Below are positions 27,301-46,400 of a stretch of DNA of 64,000 nt, piece after piece. The DNA is from Marthasterias glacialis (Eukaryota; Echinodermata; Asteroidea; Forcipulatida; Asteriidae): NCBI GenBank assembly GCA_911728455.2, contig OU452228.1, forward strand, positions 19,061,224 to 19,125,223. The letters are read 5' to 3'. The translations under genes were made by a program, and so were the position numbers. The notes below the pieces were generated by a model, which worked only from the letters and a program-made list of their open reading frames with translations, did no database searches and was not told where the DNA came from. How positions within the stretch are numbered: position 1 is the first letter of the stretch; each line of letters starts with the position of its first letter.

Positions 27301-30300
27301 AGGAAAGATCCGAGTAGAGAGAGTTAGGGTCAATGATATAACAAACTAATGTACGAAAAAACATGTTTTTAGGGATAGATATAAACAATCAAAGTTAATT
27401 ATTTATTTTCCTTCTAAAATCTGTGCACAACCTTATGATTTCTCAAAGAGAATGGCGTCTAAAAATCATCTTTTGTGCGTTACTATCATAGAACCTTAGC
27501 TTTCATATGAACACTTCTGTTATGTTTTACAAATTTTATAAGTAAAGAAATGGATACTAGATAGGCCTACATACTTTGTTCATCAAATGGAAATAAGAAT
27601 GGATCATAGTTCGGTTTTTCTGGTGGAAAACAATTTCATGAACATTTCCATTTCATAATCATGCACAAAACTTACAAACATCACCAAGGCATTTACAATA
27701 TATGTACCTTCACAGTTAAATTACACAAGAGATTTCTCACAGATTTTTTACACAAGAAACCTTCGTGTAAACATCTTAAAGTGAAAATACTTAACGTGAT
27801 TTTGTTTTTCTTTTTCATTTTTATTTGCGTAGTGTCAACTGAGACTTCAATCATCGTCTCATTGAAAAGTGATTCAGGAAGTGATTGCATTATAAAGGAA
27901 ATGCCCTATACAGGATGTTGTGTGTTCCTTGAATTACTTCCAACTTGTAAAACAAATGTATATCGAAACTACATCTGGGAAACAAGTCAAATCCAAAGCT
28001 CACTCATTACGACAAAAAACACAGTCATATCTGGATAAATAACAGGGCTTGAAATTTACACTGGACCGCAGGCCCGTGGCCAGTGATTTTAGCATCGGGC
28101 CAGTAAACTCATGGCTGGACAAGTCCTGCGGTCTTGTGTTTTACAAATGTTGAGTTACTGTCTGATGATAAATGTCTTTAAGTTCTGTTGAGTATCCAAG
28201 TAAGAGGGTCCATTCTATCTGTTACCCATCAGAAGGAGATCAATCTTCTCTAGTGCTTGTTCCAATGAAAACAGTTAATACCTTAAACTGTGAAGATAGT
28301 TTATCTCATTTTGATTCTGGTCTTTTAAAAATATGTCTGGTCCAGTAATAATGTGGAGTTAAAAGTCCTGTGGTCTTGTGACTTTTTCTCCCAAATTCAA
28401 GCCCTGAATGAGATGCTATTTTGGGTCATAATGAACGACAAAGTGGCACGTCTGATGGGGAAATTTGTTGATAGAATTCTAAACATATAGGCTACATGTT
28501 ATCTTCTTTTCTTTTGTTAGAATAATGCCAACAACCATGTCAAAGAGACTGTTAAAGAGAATGATACTGTGTAACTTGATGATGATTACATTAAGCCAAT
28601 CTACCTTGGGTGGTTATAGGATCCTTCCTCACTCGAACAAAACCCAACCCCTTTGGTAACTCAACACCCAGACCGATGGACTTCGATTAACATGGTGCGA
28701 TACATTATCTCTACTGAGGCTTTTTAAGTGCAGTCCTCAGCCCAACAGAATCAAACCGAACATGCAGTTTGGTTTTTGATGGGTTGGGGTGGTTCAGGTT
28801 AAATTGTGCATGAGTGCAATGGACTCATTTGGTGGATGGGATGAGATTGAGAACCTAGGTTCATGCCGCATGCGACCTGATGCACGCACAGCACTCCTAC
28901 TGGTATGTTAAAAATGCTTGTCGTCAAAATGTTAACTTCTGGAAATCTGGAAAAAAAGCTTTACAAATATTTTTACAAATTATGCAAATTTTTCAAGATA
29001 TTTTTCTCAAGCTGTCTCAATGAAGACAATCGGCACACTGATCGGAAAGTCAATTTGTTACACCAATCAGTTCTTTTCAGAACTACCACCAACTCATTGA
29101 GAGGGTTTATGGCAGGGCGTTACCGCAAACCTTAGTACATGTACTGTACATGTAGCTAACTACATAACATGTATGTTGTCTCTCCAGCATGCACAATTTT
29201 AAATCCTACTTAATTTTCTTTGTTTTATGGGCAAGGGAAAATGAGCCTTTAAACATGGGATGACTATCCCCGCCCCCCCCTCCCCCGGTAGGATGTCAGT
29301 CTCAGTAGCAGCGTAACAGAGACTGATGAATGATGTCCTACTAGGGCAAATATACTGTACAATCACAGAATACGTGTTGACTTGTTTGGATTAAATGTTA
29401 TTGATACATACATCATCATGGTCATGCAACATTAACTTCACTGGACAAAAATAAAAATATACATTATTGTGTATACATCAATTAACCAGCTGCATACACA
29501 AACAGCAGCAATGTTACTATTTTATAGACCTCTCTTTTGCAACGCCACAGCTGTGAATTTTGCCAACCATGGTTCACCCCACTGCATACAGTACTAACAG
29601 TTTAATGATAAATCAAATGTACTCTCGGAAACAAAAGGTAAACTTGTTCTTTGTAAAAAAGTTGCTTGTTTGTTTGTTTTTTATCAAAAAGGGCAAATGA
29701 TTACCAAGACAGTTTACGCATTTTTGTATACTCAAGACCTCCCAAACAAAATGGTGGTCAATGTTTGTAAACAAAAGAAAGGTCTATACTTAGATTTTAT
29801 AATAAATTCTCTCTTCAATTCAAACAACAAGTTATTCAGCTAAACTGTTTATTTTACGGTAATGTAAAATTTTGCTGCAGAAAAGGCAAGCTAAGATTAA
29901 TATAAGTTTTGGGCTTGTGATTTATTCAAGCTCTATATCAAAATGAGTACATTATGCAGGTTGCATACCTGCTGGATTAATTAAGCAATGCACTTGTTAT
30001 AAGGTCAACAAAATAATAACACTGGTAAACAGTCTTAACCGTTCTATGTGGGAAAGCTCACAGAACTTTCTTTGGGCAGATAAATTCCTCAGTTTCAGCA
30101 AGAGAATTCCTGGATGGGCAGAAATCTATGGTGCGGTGAGATACCTTCTTGGTAATTTCCATTTATTTATTGTAAGAGAAACCACAATCCCGGCCAAAAT
30201 GCTTGGGCGACTGTGACATACTGTCCCCACTCAATGTTGTTAATCCCAACTGGAGTGCAGGCCATGCATTAGAGAGCCAACATTGATCAAGGGCCAGGGG

Positions 30301-31110
30301 AGGCCCAACAAGATATAACCGGGATTGTATGTTAAGAAAAAACCTTAAAACATTACAAAAAGAAAGACAAAATAACTACAAGTTCTACATGTAGTACTTT
30401 GAAGGTCACTACTACTAGTACTAGTACTTGCCTACCATTTAATCATTCATCTGTGTCTGTGGCCTCTTGGTGAGTAATTAAGTCTTAGTTTATGCAATAA
30501 CTCATAATTCATTAAAACTCAAAAGGTATTTGGAAACGTTTCCATATCCAGCTGCCTCGGGATTTTTTTAGTTTTTTTAATGGATGTTGGGATTTATTTC
30601 CCTTCTTTTTTTTTTTTTAAATATTCCTCTCGAGGAATTGGTAGCCAGAACTTTCACGCATTCATGCACAAAGGAACTAAATAGTCGTTAGACATGAAAA
30701 TGGCTTATTTTTCAAGATTTTGACACTTTGTAATCGTTCAAAGTGCCTGTTCCTCTCTGTATACATTCTGTTCTGTCAACCTTTCTGGACAGGTATTTTA
30801 TAAGGATATAAATAATATGACCTAAATTAAGGGAGATAAAGTGGCAGCCGGATACGGCATTTTTGCCAGGTATTTTAGTATTAGTAGATTAACTAGAAAC
30901 ATGAACAATGTCTAGAAAATTCACACACAAAAAGTCTACTCTTGCAAAGCCTCACCCAACCCAAGACGAAGAGCAACTGCTTACCCTTGCAATAGTGAGT
31001 GGACACCGGTGTTCTGAACCACCTTTCACTGAGAATCCCCATGGAGCGCCTCCCTGCAGTGTCACGTCCAATGTTCGAGTTCTATCGCACTCTGTCTCAA
31101 CTTCTTCCAT
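17643..31110 (-). CDS. Shroom-like protein, N-terminal PDZ exons (5' part of gene)
   Basis: Two coding exons are visible, 31110-30985 (42 codons, ATG at 31110-31108) and 17791-17643 (49 codons plus 2 nt). The first ends AGG|gtaagc and the second begins after ...aatcag, phase 0, and ends at |gtaggt. Joined they give one PDZ domain: GGAPWGFSVKGG carboxylate-binding loop (residues 20-31), PLTIARIEPGGKASQSG, then VDDIILSINN and HTEAIQLVKGS. The GGAPWGF...KGG start and the EAIxLVKGSxxTL end match the PDZ of Shroom proteins better than ALP/Enigma or synaptopodin PDZs. An in-frame TAG 15 nt upstream supports the ATG. Known family role: Shroom binds F-actin and Rho kinase at apical junctions and drives apical constriction of epithelia. 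The actin-binding ASD1 and ROCK-binding ASD2 regions are not in the window; the next exon must lie left of 17643 and I could not find it. Alternative: another single-PDZ cytoskeletal adaptor. Confidence 0.8.
18810..19035 (+). repeat. Interspersed repeat, copy 1 of a pair with 39300-39490
   Basis: Shared: CACGTGACATCATCA / CACCTGACATCATCA, CCCCATGTGTTA, TAGTG(A/C)(G/A)CATTTTA, and CTCCCAAAATGGCA. Confidence 0.5.
19806..20040 (+). repeat. Minisatellite, about 63-bp unit, four copies
   Basis: TCCCAAAATATTGGTT-type anchors at 19831, 19895, 19958 and about 20019. Diverged units, within Shroom-like intron 1. Confidence 0.7.
21965..22034 (+). mobile_element. tRNA-derived SINE, family 1 fragment
   Basis: Only B box GGTTCGAATCCTGC and CATGACACTTGTGTCCTTGA remain; another repeat follows directly. 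Confidence 0.55.
22038..22195 (+). repeat. Interspersed repeat family B, second copy
   Basis: CGGCCTGATTGCTTCGTTCT ... TTTCAAGGGCACCAAGGCAA, ending CAGGCCTGCC. Confidence 0.65.
24294..24321 (+). repeat. (CA)n microsatellite
   Basis: About 13 uninterrupted CA units. Confidence 0.9.
24492..24645. mobile_element. 154-bp MITE with TA target site
   Basis: GACCGTTCCGGC and its reverse complement GCCGGAACGGTC bound the element, flanked by TA on both sides. Confidence 0.7.
25240..25680 (+). repeat. Long interspersed repeat, copy 2
   Basis: Same block order as 16481-16850 (GCATGGCCCAATTTTCGCCC, ATGATGCTGTTTCAAAAGG, CCACTGATCATTGG, CGAACCTAGCATCTA). Confidence 0.55.
26245..26294 (+). repeat. AT-rich AAATA-type microsatellite
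   Basis: Run of (A)nT and AAAT units ending ATAAATATATATA. Similar runs at 37485-37532 and 41453-41476. Confidence 0.8.
28043..28406. mobile_element. 364-bp TIR element beginning CAGGGCTTGAA
   Basis: CAGGGCTTGAA at the left, TTCAAGCCCTG at the right; interior arms share a (C/T)CCTG(C/T)GGTCTTGTG motif. A clear target duplication was not found. Confidence 0.55.
28612..28820 (+). repeat. Interspersed repeat family C, copy 2
   Basis: GGATCCTTCCTCACTCGAAC, ACTCAACACCCAGACCGATG and GTGCAGTCCTCAGCCCAACA match copies at 481 and 60288. Non-coding. Confidence 0.6.
29020..29135 (+). repeat. Retroelement-tail-like repeat, copy 2
   Basis: CAGTTCTTTTCAGAACTACC, CAACTCATTGAGAGGGTTTA and GCGTTACCGCAAAC parallel the 10.2-kb copy. 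Confidence 0.35.
29528..29784. mobile_element. 257-bp MITE with TA target site
   Basis: GACCTCTCTTTTG and the inverted CAAAAGAAAGGTC, with TA on both flanks. Within Shroom-like intron 1; no coding frame. Confidence 0.6.
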
Positions 31111-34100
31111 GTTCGAATATCGAAACTAATGTCACGGCTAAGATAATTATTCAGTCATGGGCTAGCACAATACAGTTGAAACCCAATGAGGTTGTAAAAC
31201 GAAAGTGAAAACTTACATTAAAACTAAAAGATGTTTTCTGTATTCGAACCAGCAGATGCCTACCTGTCATTACTAAAAATTCAGTCTGGTACCACTGCGA
31301 ATAATATTTTAAGGTGGCACCAGTCTAAAATGCGGAAGAAAAGTGTTCACTGGTTCGCTGTTTATTTGTAGAAAACAAGATCCTTAAACATTAATATCAA
31401 CGGTAACCAACTAAACAACGCCTACGGTGTCTCAAAAATGACAAAAAACAAATATCTTTTTGAAATAAAATTACTGTAAATATATCAATAGAGGGCGGGT
31501 AATACATTTTTAGTTTATCAAGCCACAGACTTGTCTAGTCTGTGGATCAAGCAATCTTATTTTATTAATAAACTTAAAAGTAAAGTATGGGATTGGTAAA
31601 GCTGATAGTGCAGTGTTCTCAGTACTTTGTGTCTGTTAATATTTTTTATACATGAAAACTTAACCTGTGAAAAAGTGTGTGATCAATCCATCGCCAGAGT
31701 CTGGAGAAAATAGTGAGAAAAAAAACAGGCACACTTTTCAGCATGTGAACACTGTCAATTCCTTTTGATTGTTACAACTGCAATTAAAATCGGGGTCTTC
31801 AAATTATATTTTCTCGACATTGACAGTATTTTAGACAGAACTATTTCTAAGGAAGATTGGTATTGGTATAAACTTCATAATCAATCAGCTTTCAGACTGA
31901 TACTAATAGAAATATCTTTTGATGAATGCCAATCCTGCATTCTACCTTTAATTAAACAAATTTAAAACAAAGTAAGTCTTACAATAAACATAACATAATA
32001 TTATTTTTATTTAAACATCTACCAGTACTAGATAATCATATGCATTCTTTTTATTTATGTGGTTATTAAAAAAAAACATAACAATGTGATTCCAAAAAGG
32101 TAGTCAACCTGAACTCAGTTTTTGTTTTTACAAACACTCTATAATTTACAAACACCACCATAATCATGATTTAATTCATTAACATTTCAGCTACAAGTTT
32201 ACACAGCTTATTTTTAATTTTACTTTATTCAGTAACACATATTTTTTTCTACAAACAGGGAATCACACTTTTAAAGACTGCGTTTTAGGCTTTAATAGTG
32301 TTAATTTCTTTTCATTCAAATGCTCATGGCTGAAGTTTAATTCCAAATGTTCTAAAACCTAAAAAATAAAAATAATAAAAATCCAACATAATTATCACTA
32401 AGTTTATAAAGAATGTTGTATATGCCTACAAATTAATGCTTACATCATGTGCAGTTGACAACATTGTAAGAATTATTACTTAGTTTGTGTAATTCATTTC
32501 CCATAAATTCTTAAACAAACATTGGTATTTACTCACAATTTCATTTGTAACCTAGAATCTATGAAAAACAATAGAACAATTGTTGTTGTTTATGTTCACA
32601 AAAAAAGTGAAATATATACCATAAAAAAGAAGACATTTTTCATCTGCTCCAATTAATTATGCACTGCTTTCAACATTTTCAAAAAATATAAAGCAGTTAA
32701 GAAAATTATTTTCCATTTTTATTGAAAACATGGAGATGAATTTTCACTACATTTGTTCAAACTTAATAAAGTTATACATTTAAATCTGTTCATCTGTAAA
32801 AATGTTGACAATTTATTTCTGAATGGCATTTTTCAATAACTTTTTGCAACTTCATTTTATTCTGAGGCTGTGTTCGACGGCTTCCATGACAGCAGCTATT
32901 GCCAGAGACCCAATTTTACACAGCTGCTTAAGCACAAAAAAGTTGCTGAGCACAAAACAATTTTGCCAGCCAAGGTTACCAGCCAAAATACCATTCCGCA
33001 TGTACTGTCTGTGACTGGTTTCCTGCTAATTTTTGCTAAGCTAAAAATTGTTAAGCAAAATTGTCTGCTTAAGCAGCTCTATGAAATTGAGCCCAGCTAC
33101 CCAATCATAGTCAGAGCCAAAGTAACTTGATTTGGACACTGCCTTATTTCCTAGGCACTGAACACAAGAGACTTTTCAGAGGATGCAAGTTGGCAGCGAA
33201 CAGAATTATCTGAATGAAAGATAAACCTAACCAAGAATCACAAAGTCTCTCACCAATAGTGGCTATGGAATTTGGCAAATACACTTGTTGTTTAATATTG
33301 CTTAGAACAACTAAAAAGTAACTTGCTCTAATTATAAGACAAATGTAGACAAAATATAAGTAAACTTGATAATAAAAGAAATATCTTAATTAGTTGTGCA
33401 CAACACTGGTAAGGTAAACAAAAAATAGTTTACTTGCTTATATGGTATAAAGATGGTCATGGTGGAAAACTTCCCATGAAACATTTTTGCCTGAAATGCT
33501 ATAGTTTCCTAGTAACGAGTAAATGTATTAGTGTCATAGTAAAATTCCTTGTTTGAAACAGTGAAAACATTTTAAGTTTTTTTCTTTCACTATTTTCTTG
33601 TGACTCCGATGACCAAGTGAGATTAAACTTTCACAGGTTTGTTGTATCATTTGTATGTTGGGTAACATGAAGTATAAAGGGCGGATACTGGTCTGTGACA
33701 TTTATCAATGGTGTCCATATGCTTTAATATGCTTATTATTAAAACCCAAATAATATGGTTCCAATAGGTGTTGTTCCATCACACTTGACATTTAACAGCT
33801 GTTTTTCTGTTTTGTTTTTTCCTTAATTCACACAGGTTTACTTTTTATCACAAACTAACATTGCACAATGTTCATTACTGTTAAAAAAAAAATCACTCTT
33901 CACAAGCATGCAACTTTTTAATTGCGAAAAAAGATGAAATGGCCAAGCACAAACAAAATTGTGCATTTTTTATCTTCAGTTTTCTTTGGAAGTATTTCAT
34001 ATTTTTAGATGAGCAAATCAGCAAAAGTTGCAGGCCTGGGCTGGATTTCACAAAGAGCTAAGATTGATCTTAACTGCGAATCACTCTTAGTTGCTAAGCA

Positions 34101-35593
34101 AAGTGTGATGTCACAATACAAATTACTATGGTAATATTGACAACTCATCGTAAGATACATCTTAGCTCTTTGTGAATTCGAGCCCAGGATTCATAATGCA
34201 ATGCAATAATGCCTCATCGTTTAAAATCCAAAGGCACTCAAGAACTCTGCAAAACCCAAACAAACTTCCCGTTGACAGAACATACCTCGAGTAATTTTAC
34301 AAGTATCTCAAGTAATAAACCACCTGCCAATAAATATTTATAAAAATATAAGTATTTAGCTCAACTTTTAAAAATACCCCAAACCAGAAGCAATTCATGC
34401 CTTAGATTTAATAGCAAATTTACAAAATACCCATTTTTACATGAAATTATGGCACCACAACAGAAAGTGACACAGATCTGCTATGGAGTAAGGGGAAAAA
34501 ATGTAAATAAATTAAAAAAATCGCTTCACAAATCTCTTGGGTAAGTCAAATTAAGCTACTTATAAAAACACTTTTTTTGCTTTTTTACTTTCATTTATTG
34601 GCTAGGAAATTATTCCCAAGTTTATTAAAAGGCAATAATGACAAAAACATCTTACTCCTTTACATTGCAATACAATTTTTCATTTGCATACGTGTAACAC
34701 ACATGAACATACACACACAGTTTACATTGGAAGGTTATTTTTTGCATCAAGTTCCATTGAAAGCTTACATTTATCATTTTGTTATGTTAGAATGAGATCA
34801 TTTTTTTGCATTCAGAATCAGCCACTTGGAGGCATATTTGCAGTTCCATCATACAGATACTTGTTAGTCCTTTTCACACAACACAGCAAATGCCCAGGGA
34901 ATTCCAAGGGAACTTAACCCCATCATCACCCCATGTTTGTTTCACACTTGCTGCAATTCTTCTTGGAAAAACACCCACTCAGTGCGATAACCTCAAAATT
35001 ATCTCACTTAATCCTACTCCCAAGTAGGGGTAGATTTTTTTCTTCTTCTGGAAACAGATATTTCCCAGGAGTTTGCCAGGGTTAGTAGTTTCAGTGTGGA
35101 CAGGTCAAGAGTCGTATATAACATTGTGCTCAATCTCAACCTTAGGTTGAAGCCCATATTCACTTTTGGGAACACCGAAAAACAAAATGTTCACAGATTT
35201 GCACATAACTTACATGGTATAGAGATGATGATGGTAGAAATCTACCTGTGAAATATTTTTGTCTGATGTGTTATCGTTTTCAAATAATTAGAGAAATAAG
35301 ATCCACAAACGAAAACTCCGGCCGTTAGAATGAACACAAAAACGCTGAATGACTTTGTATTGTTTTCTCGTAAAGGAAACAATGAAATGAGCTGAAACTT
35401 TCGCAGGTTGATTTTATAAAATAACTCTTGATGCTCATACAGTATGGAAGTATTTCCAGACACTGTACCAATAGTGTATAATGGCTTTAAAATACTGGAG
35501 ACTCTTATTCAACTGCCTTTTCTGAACTTAAACAAAATGATCATGATAATGTACTCATCTGGAACTCTCGCTAAGGGCTTATTTATGTTAGGG
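31111..35593. other. AT-rich spacer between the Shroom-like start and PTGR2 stop
   Basis: Very AT-rich, especially 31.4-32.8 kb. It should hold the Shroom-like promoter and the PTGR2 3' UTR. Candidate minus-strand poly(A) signals (TTTATT on plus) at about 34595 and 34621. Repeat copies at 32920-33095, 33440-33530, 33904-34022 and 35200-35300. Confidence 0.4.
34036..34187. mobile_element. 152-bp foldback MITE
   Basis: CTGGGCT...TTTCACAAAGAGCTAAGAT at the left and ATCTTAGCTCTTTGTGAATT...AGCCCAG at the right are inverted; the interior carries the GCTAAGCAAAGTGTGATGTC block of the 59.5 and 60.1 kb copies. Confidence 0.7.
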
Positions 35594-43277
<7,684 letters not shown>

Positions 43278-43424
43278 CTACTGTACTAGCAGAGTCAAAA
43301 GTTGGACGGTATAGTTTAGTCACGGTACTTGTTTTGGAAACTTTTGCGGTTCAGTCACAGATTTTTGTTTTATTGATATTTTAAAGGGCGCCCTCTAACG
43401 TTTAAACACACACACACACACAAA
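43278..43424. promoter_or_regulatory. Putative bidirectional promoter between PTGR2 and NKRF-like A
   Basis: Only 147 bp separate the two divergent ATGs, so both promoters and 5' UTRs must lie here unless upstream non-coding exons exist. It contains a GGGCGCCC palindrome (43386-43393) and a short (AC)n run just before the NKRF-like ATG. No TATA box stands out. Bidirectionality is inferred from spacing. Confidence 0.6.
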
Positions 43425-46400
43425 ATGGCGTCCACGACGAAAGAAATGGAAGAATTTTGCGAGAAACATCGTCACCCGTACGAGCCAATTAACCATTGGA
43501 AGGCTCGGAAACAATTCATGATCAATAACTGGGATCGGTACTCTGGAAACCAATTGGTTTCATTGGCCATGGTGTGGTCAAATATGGAGTTTGATGGAAG
43601 CACGTAAGTTAGAATTACTTTTGTTGGTATTCAATTCATTCAATTCATGCTAATCGCACGTGTTGAGCAAAATCGGCAGACATGACTCATGAGAGAGTCA
43701 ACTCGACATTGTCCATGAACACGGCAAAATAATATTTCATTCTTCAAATCTAGTAAATGTTTTCTCAATGATGTTTTAAGTGTTTGAAATCAAATCCGTG
43801 TCATGACATCTAAATTGGTATGATTTTTATTTTAATAAAAGTGGAAACAAATTTGGCAAACTTGATAGTGAATTAGACCCAGTAACTGGGGCGCTGTACT
43901 CCTTTTTTAAGATTTTTGACATCATCTGTCATACTAGCGCCCCAGTCCTTGGTATATTTGGAAAGTGCTCCGAAGCGGTTTTTTTCTGAATCAGTTACAA
44001 AATTGTCAAAATTGCGACAAAGACTCGACAGAATTGCTTGAAAATCGCCTACTGGCTTCTCCAAGTATTTACGGTGAAATAAAATGCAGTTAATTGTACT
44101 CACGATCATTTTTGGTCCTCCAAATCGATGATTTTTAGCCCACTATCACGCATATCAAATTTGCCGTTAGAATCGCCATTTTGAATGTGATACTCAACGG
44201 CCGTTTCCTTATGTGTATAAACGCTGCAAGGAAGGATTGCGTGTTCGCTGAGGCCCTAACTTTCATATTGTTTTCCGCGCAGTCAACGCAGGATACCAGG
44301 CTGTGTAGTGCCAATGTTCGCTGATGTCCTGACATACATATTGATTTGCGCAGTCAACGCAGGATACCAGGCTACACGGGCTGTAGGCCTTTCCAATGTC
44401 GGGAGGATGGAGGGTTACAGCTATTGGCATTGCGACTAGGGCCTATCTAGACCCAGTAACTGGGGCGCTGTACTCCTTTTTTGAGATTTTGACATTATCT
44501 GTCGTACTAGCGCCCCAGTAAGGAATATGTAGTAACTGCGACGGTCAGGAGAATTTAAACTAGTTGCGATAATCGTAACCCTCCATCCTCCCGACGGTCG
44601 GAGACCGGAGGGTTACGACACAAGACTGGTATTATCCGTGTAACTAGCAGTTTTGACCAGTTTTTGCTCGTGATTTCCTGACTTGAAAAAAGTCGCATTA
44701 ACTCTGCGGGGATTGCGTGTTCGCTGATGCCCGGACTTGCTCAGTGTTTTGCGCAGTCAACGCAGGATACCAGCTGTGTAGTGTCAACGACCCCCAACAT
44801 TGTACATGTACAGCGCGCGCTCGGCCAATCATGACCAATGGAACTTTGTGGTGTTCGTTGACTGGTATCTTGCGTTGACTTTGCAAAACAATATGCAAGT
44901 CCGGGCATCAGCGAACACGTGATCCCCGCAGCGTTAATACAACTTTTTTCAAGTCAGGAAACAGTCATCACATTAGTAATAAAAATGGCGATTGTAACGG
45001 CAGGGTTGTCAGAGGCCCTAAAAATTATCGATTTGGAGGAAAGAAAATGATCGTGAGTACAATTGAATACATTTTATTTCACCTTAAATTAAACACTTGG
45101 AGAAGACAGTAGGCGAATTTTGAGCAATTCTGTTGAGTCTAAGGCATTTTTTTTAACAGAGGTGGTTTAAATTCTCCTGACCGTCGCAGTTACTACATAT
45201 TCCTTACTGGGGCGCTAGTACAACAGATAATGTCAAAATCTCAAAAAAGGAGTACAGCGCCCCAGTTACTGGGTCTAGGGCCTATCATGTATAAGTTTAC
45301 TATAAAAAGTATATAACTAAAAGTTAGAACTAGGGAAAAAGAAGTTATTTTATTTGTATTTTGTGTCATATGACAAGCACACCATATTTTATAGTTAGAG
45401 AAAAAAATGGCTTCTAGTCTAAGTAAAGTTTGACAAAGTTTAAGGCCATGCATCACAACACAGTACTTTTATGTTAACTCCATTCACCTTGAACTGTTGA
45501 ATTGCAGATATCCTCCTGATTTAATGCAACGAGTGAAGATGATGGCAGAAGGAATTGAAGTTCTCTAATCTACCCCCAGTCATAGTCAACAATAACACAC
45601 ATTGAACAGACATAAAAAAAGGTGTTAATAAACACACAATGTGACTTTTATTTTGGAAAAAAAATTATCCTAGTGTCACTCCTTTTTGAAATACATCCTC
45701 GCCATCTGCATAAAATTTCATTTATTCATTGAAAACCATACATTGTCTAAGCACTTGGCTTAGACAATGTATGGGACACCTGTAAACTGTCTACCAAAAT
45801 AAACTTATTTCTAAAAAAATTACTTTCCAGGTTTACATTGGTCCTATTATTTAAGTTGTGATCCACTTCAAAATAAAATAGCAACTACATGTAATTATTA
45901 TTGACCCAATAATCTGCATTGTGTGTTTACCCTACGGTACAAATAAACAACCAAACAGACACAAACAACAATACATTCTTTTCAAAGTCTGATGAAAGGA
46001 GAATGAGACAAAAATCAAATTTATTTGTGGTGTTCTTTTTATTGAAGATATCCACCTGAATTGATGAAACGAGTGCAGGAAATGGCTAGAGGCATAACTG
46101 TAGATGACACACCCATGGACGTTGATCACAAACCAAACATCACTGTGAGTAGATCTCAGCCATTTGATAAACCCAAACCCAAACCAACACCAGAAGTGAT
46201 CTCAACGACTAACACCTTGGACCCGGTCAAGCGTAAACGTGAGGAGGCAAGAGATGGGAATGATCCTGTGGAGGAAAGAGAAGGGAATAAGTTCCAGAAA
46301 ACAGAGGGGAGACTGAGTGCGAGGGAGAGGGCAGTCGCTGGATATGACAACCGTCTTGGAGGGCAGGGGGGCGGAGCGTACCAGTCAAACTACACCAGCA

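Larger units (their letters stand above)
17792..30984 (-). other. Intron 1 of the Shroom-like gene (13.2 kb)
   Basis: Bounded by AGG|gtaagc (30984) and ...aatcag (17792). Contains the repeats listed separately plus long stretches (19.1-19.8, 20.1-21.9, 25.7-28.0, 29.8-30.9 kb) with nothing I can name. Confidence 0.75.

Noticed and set aside
27661..28038. 125-codon plus-strand frame with a hydrophobic stretch
   Set aside because: AT-rich low-complexity sequence with no recognisable domain; it runs up to the edge of the 28043 TIR element.
30908..31208. Plus-strand frames of 73 and 69 codons
   Set aside because: They are antisense to the first Shroom-like PDZ exon, which has a clear motif and splice site.
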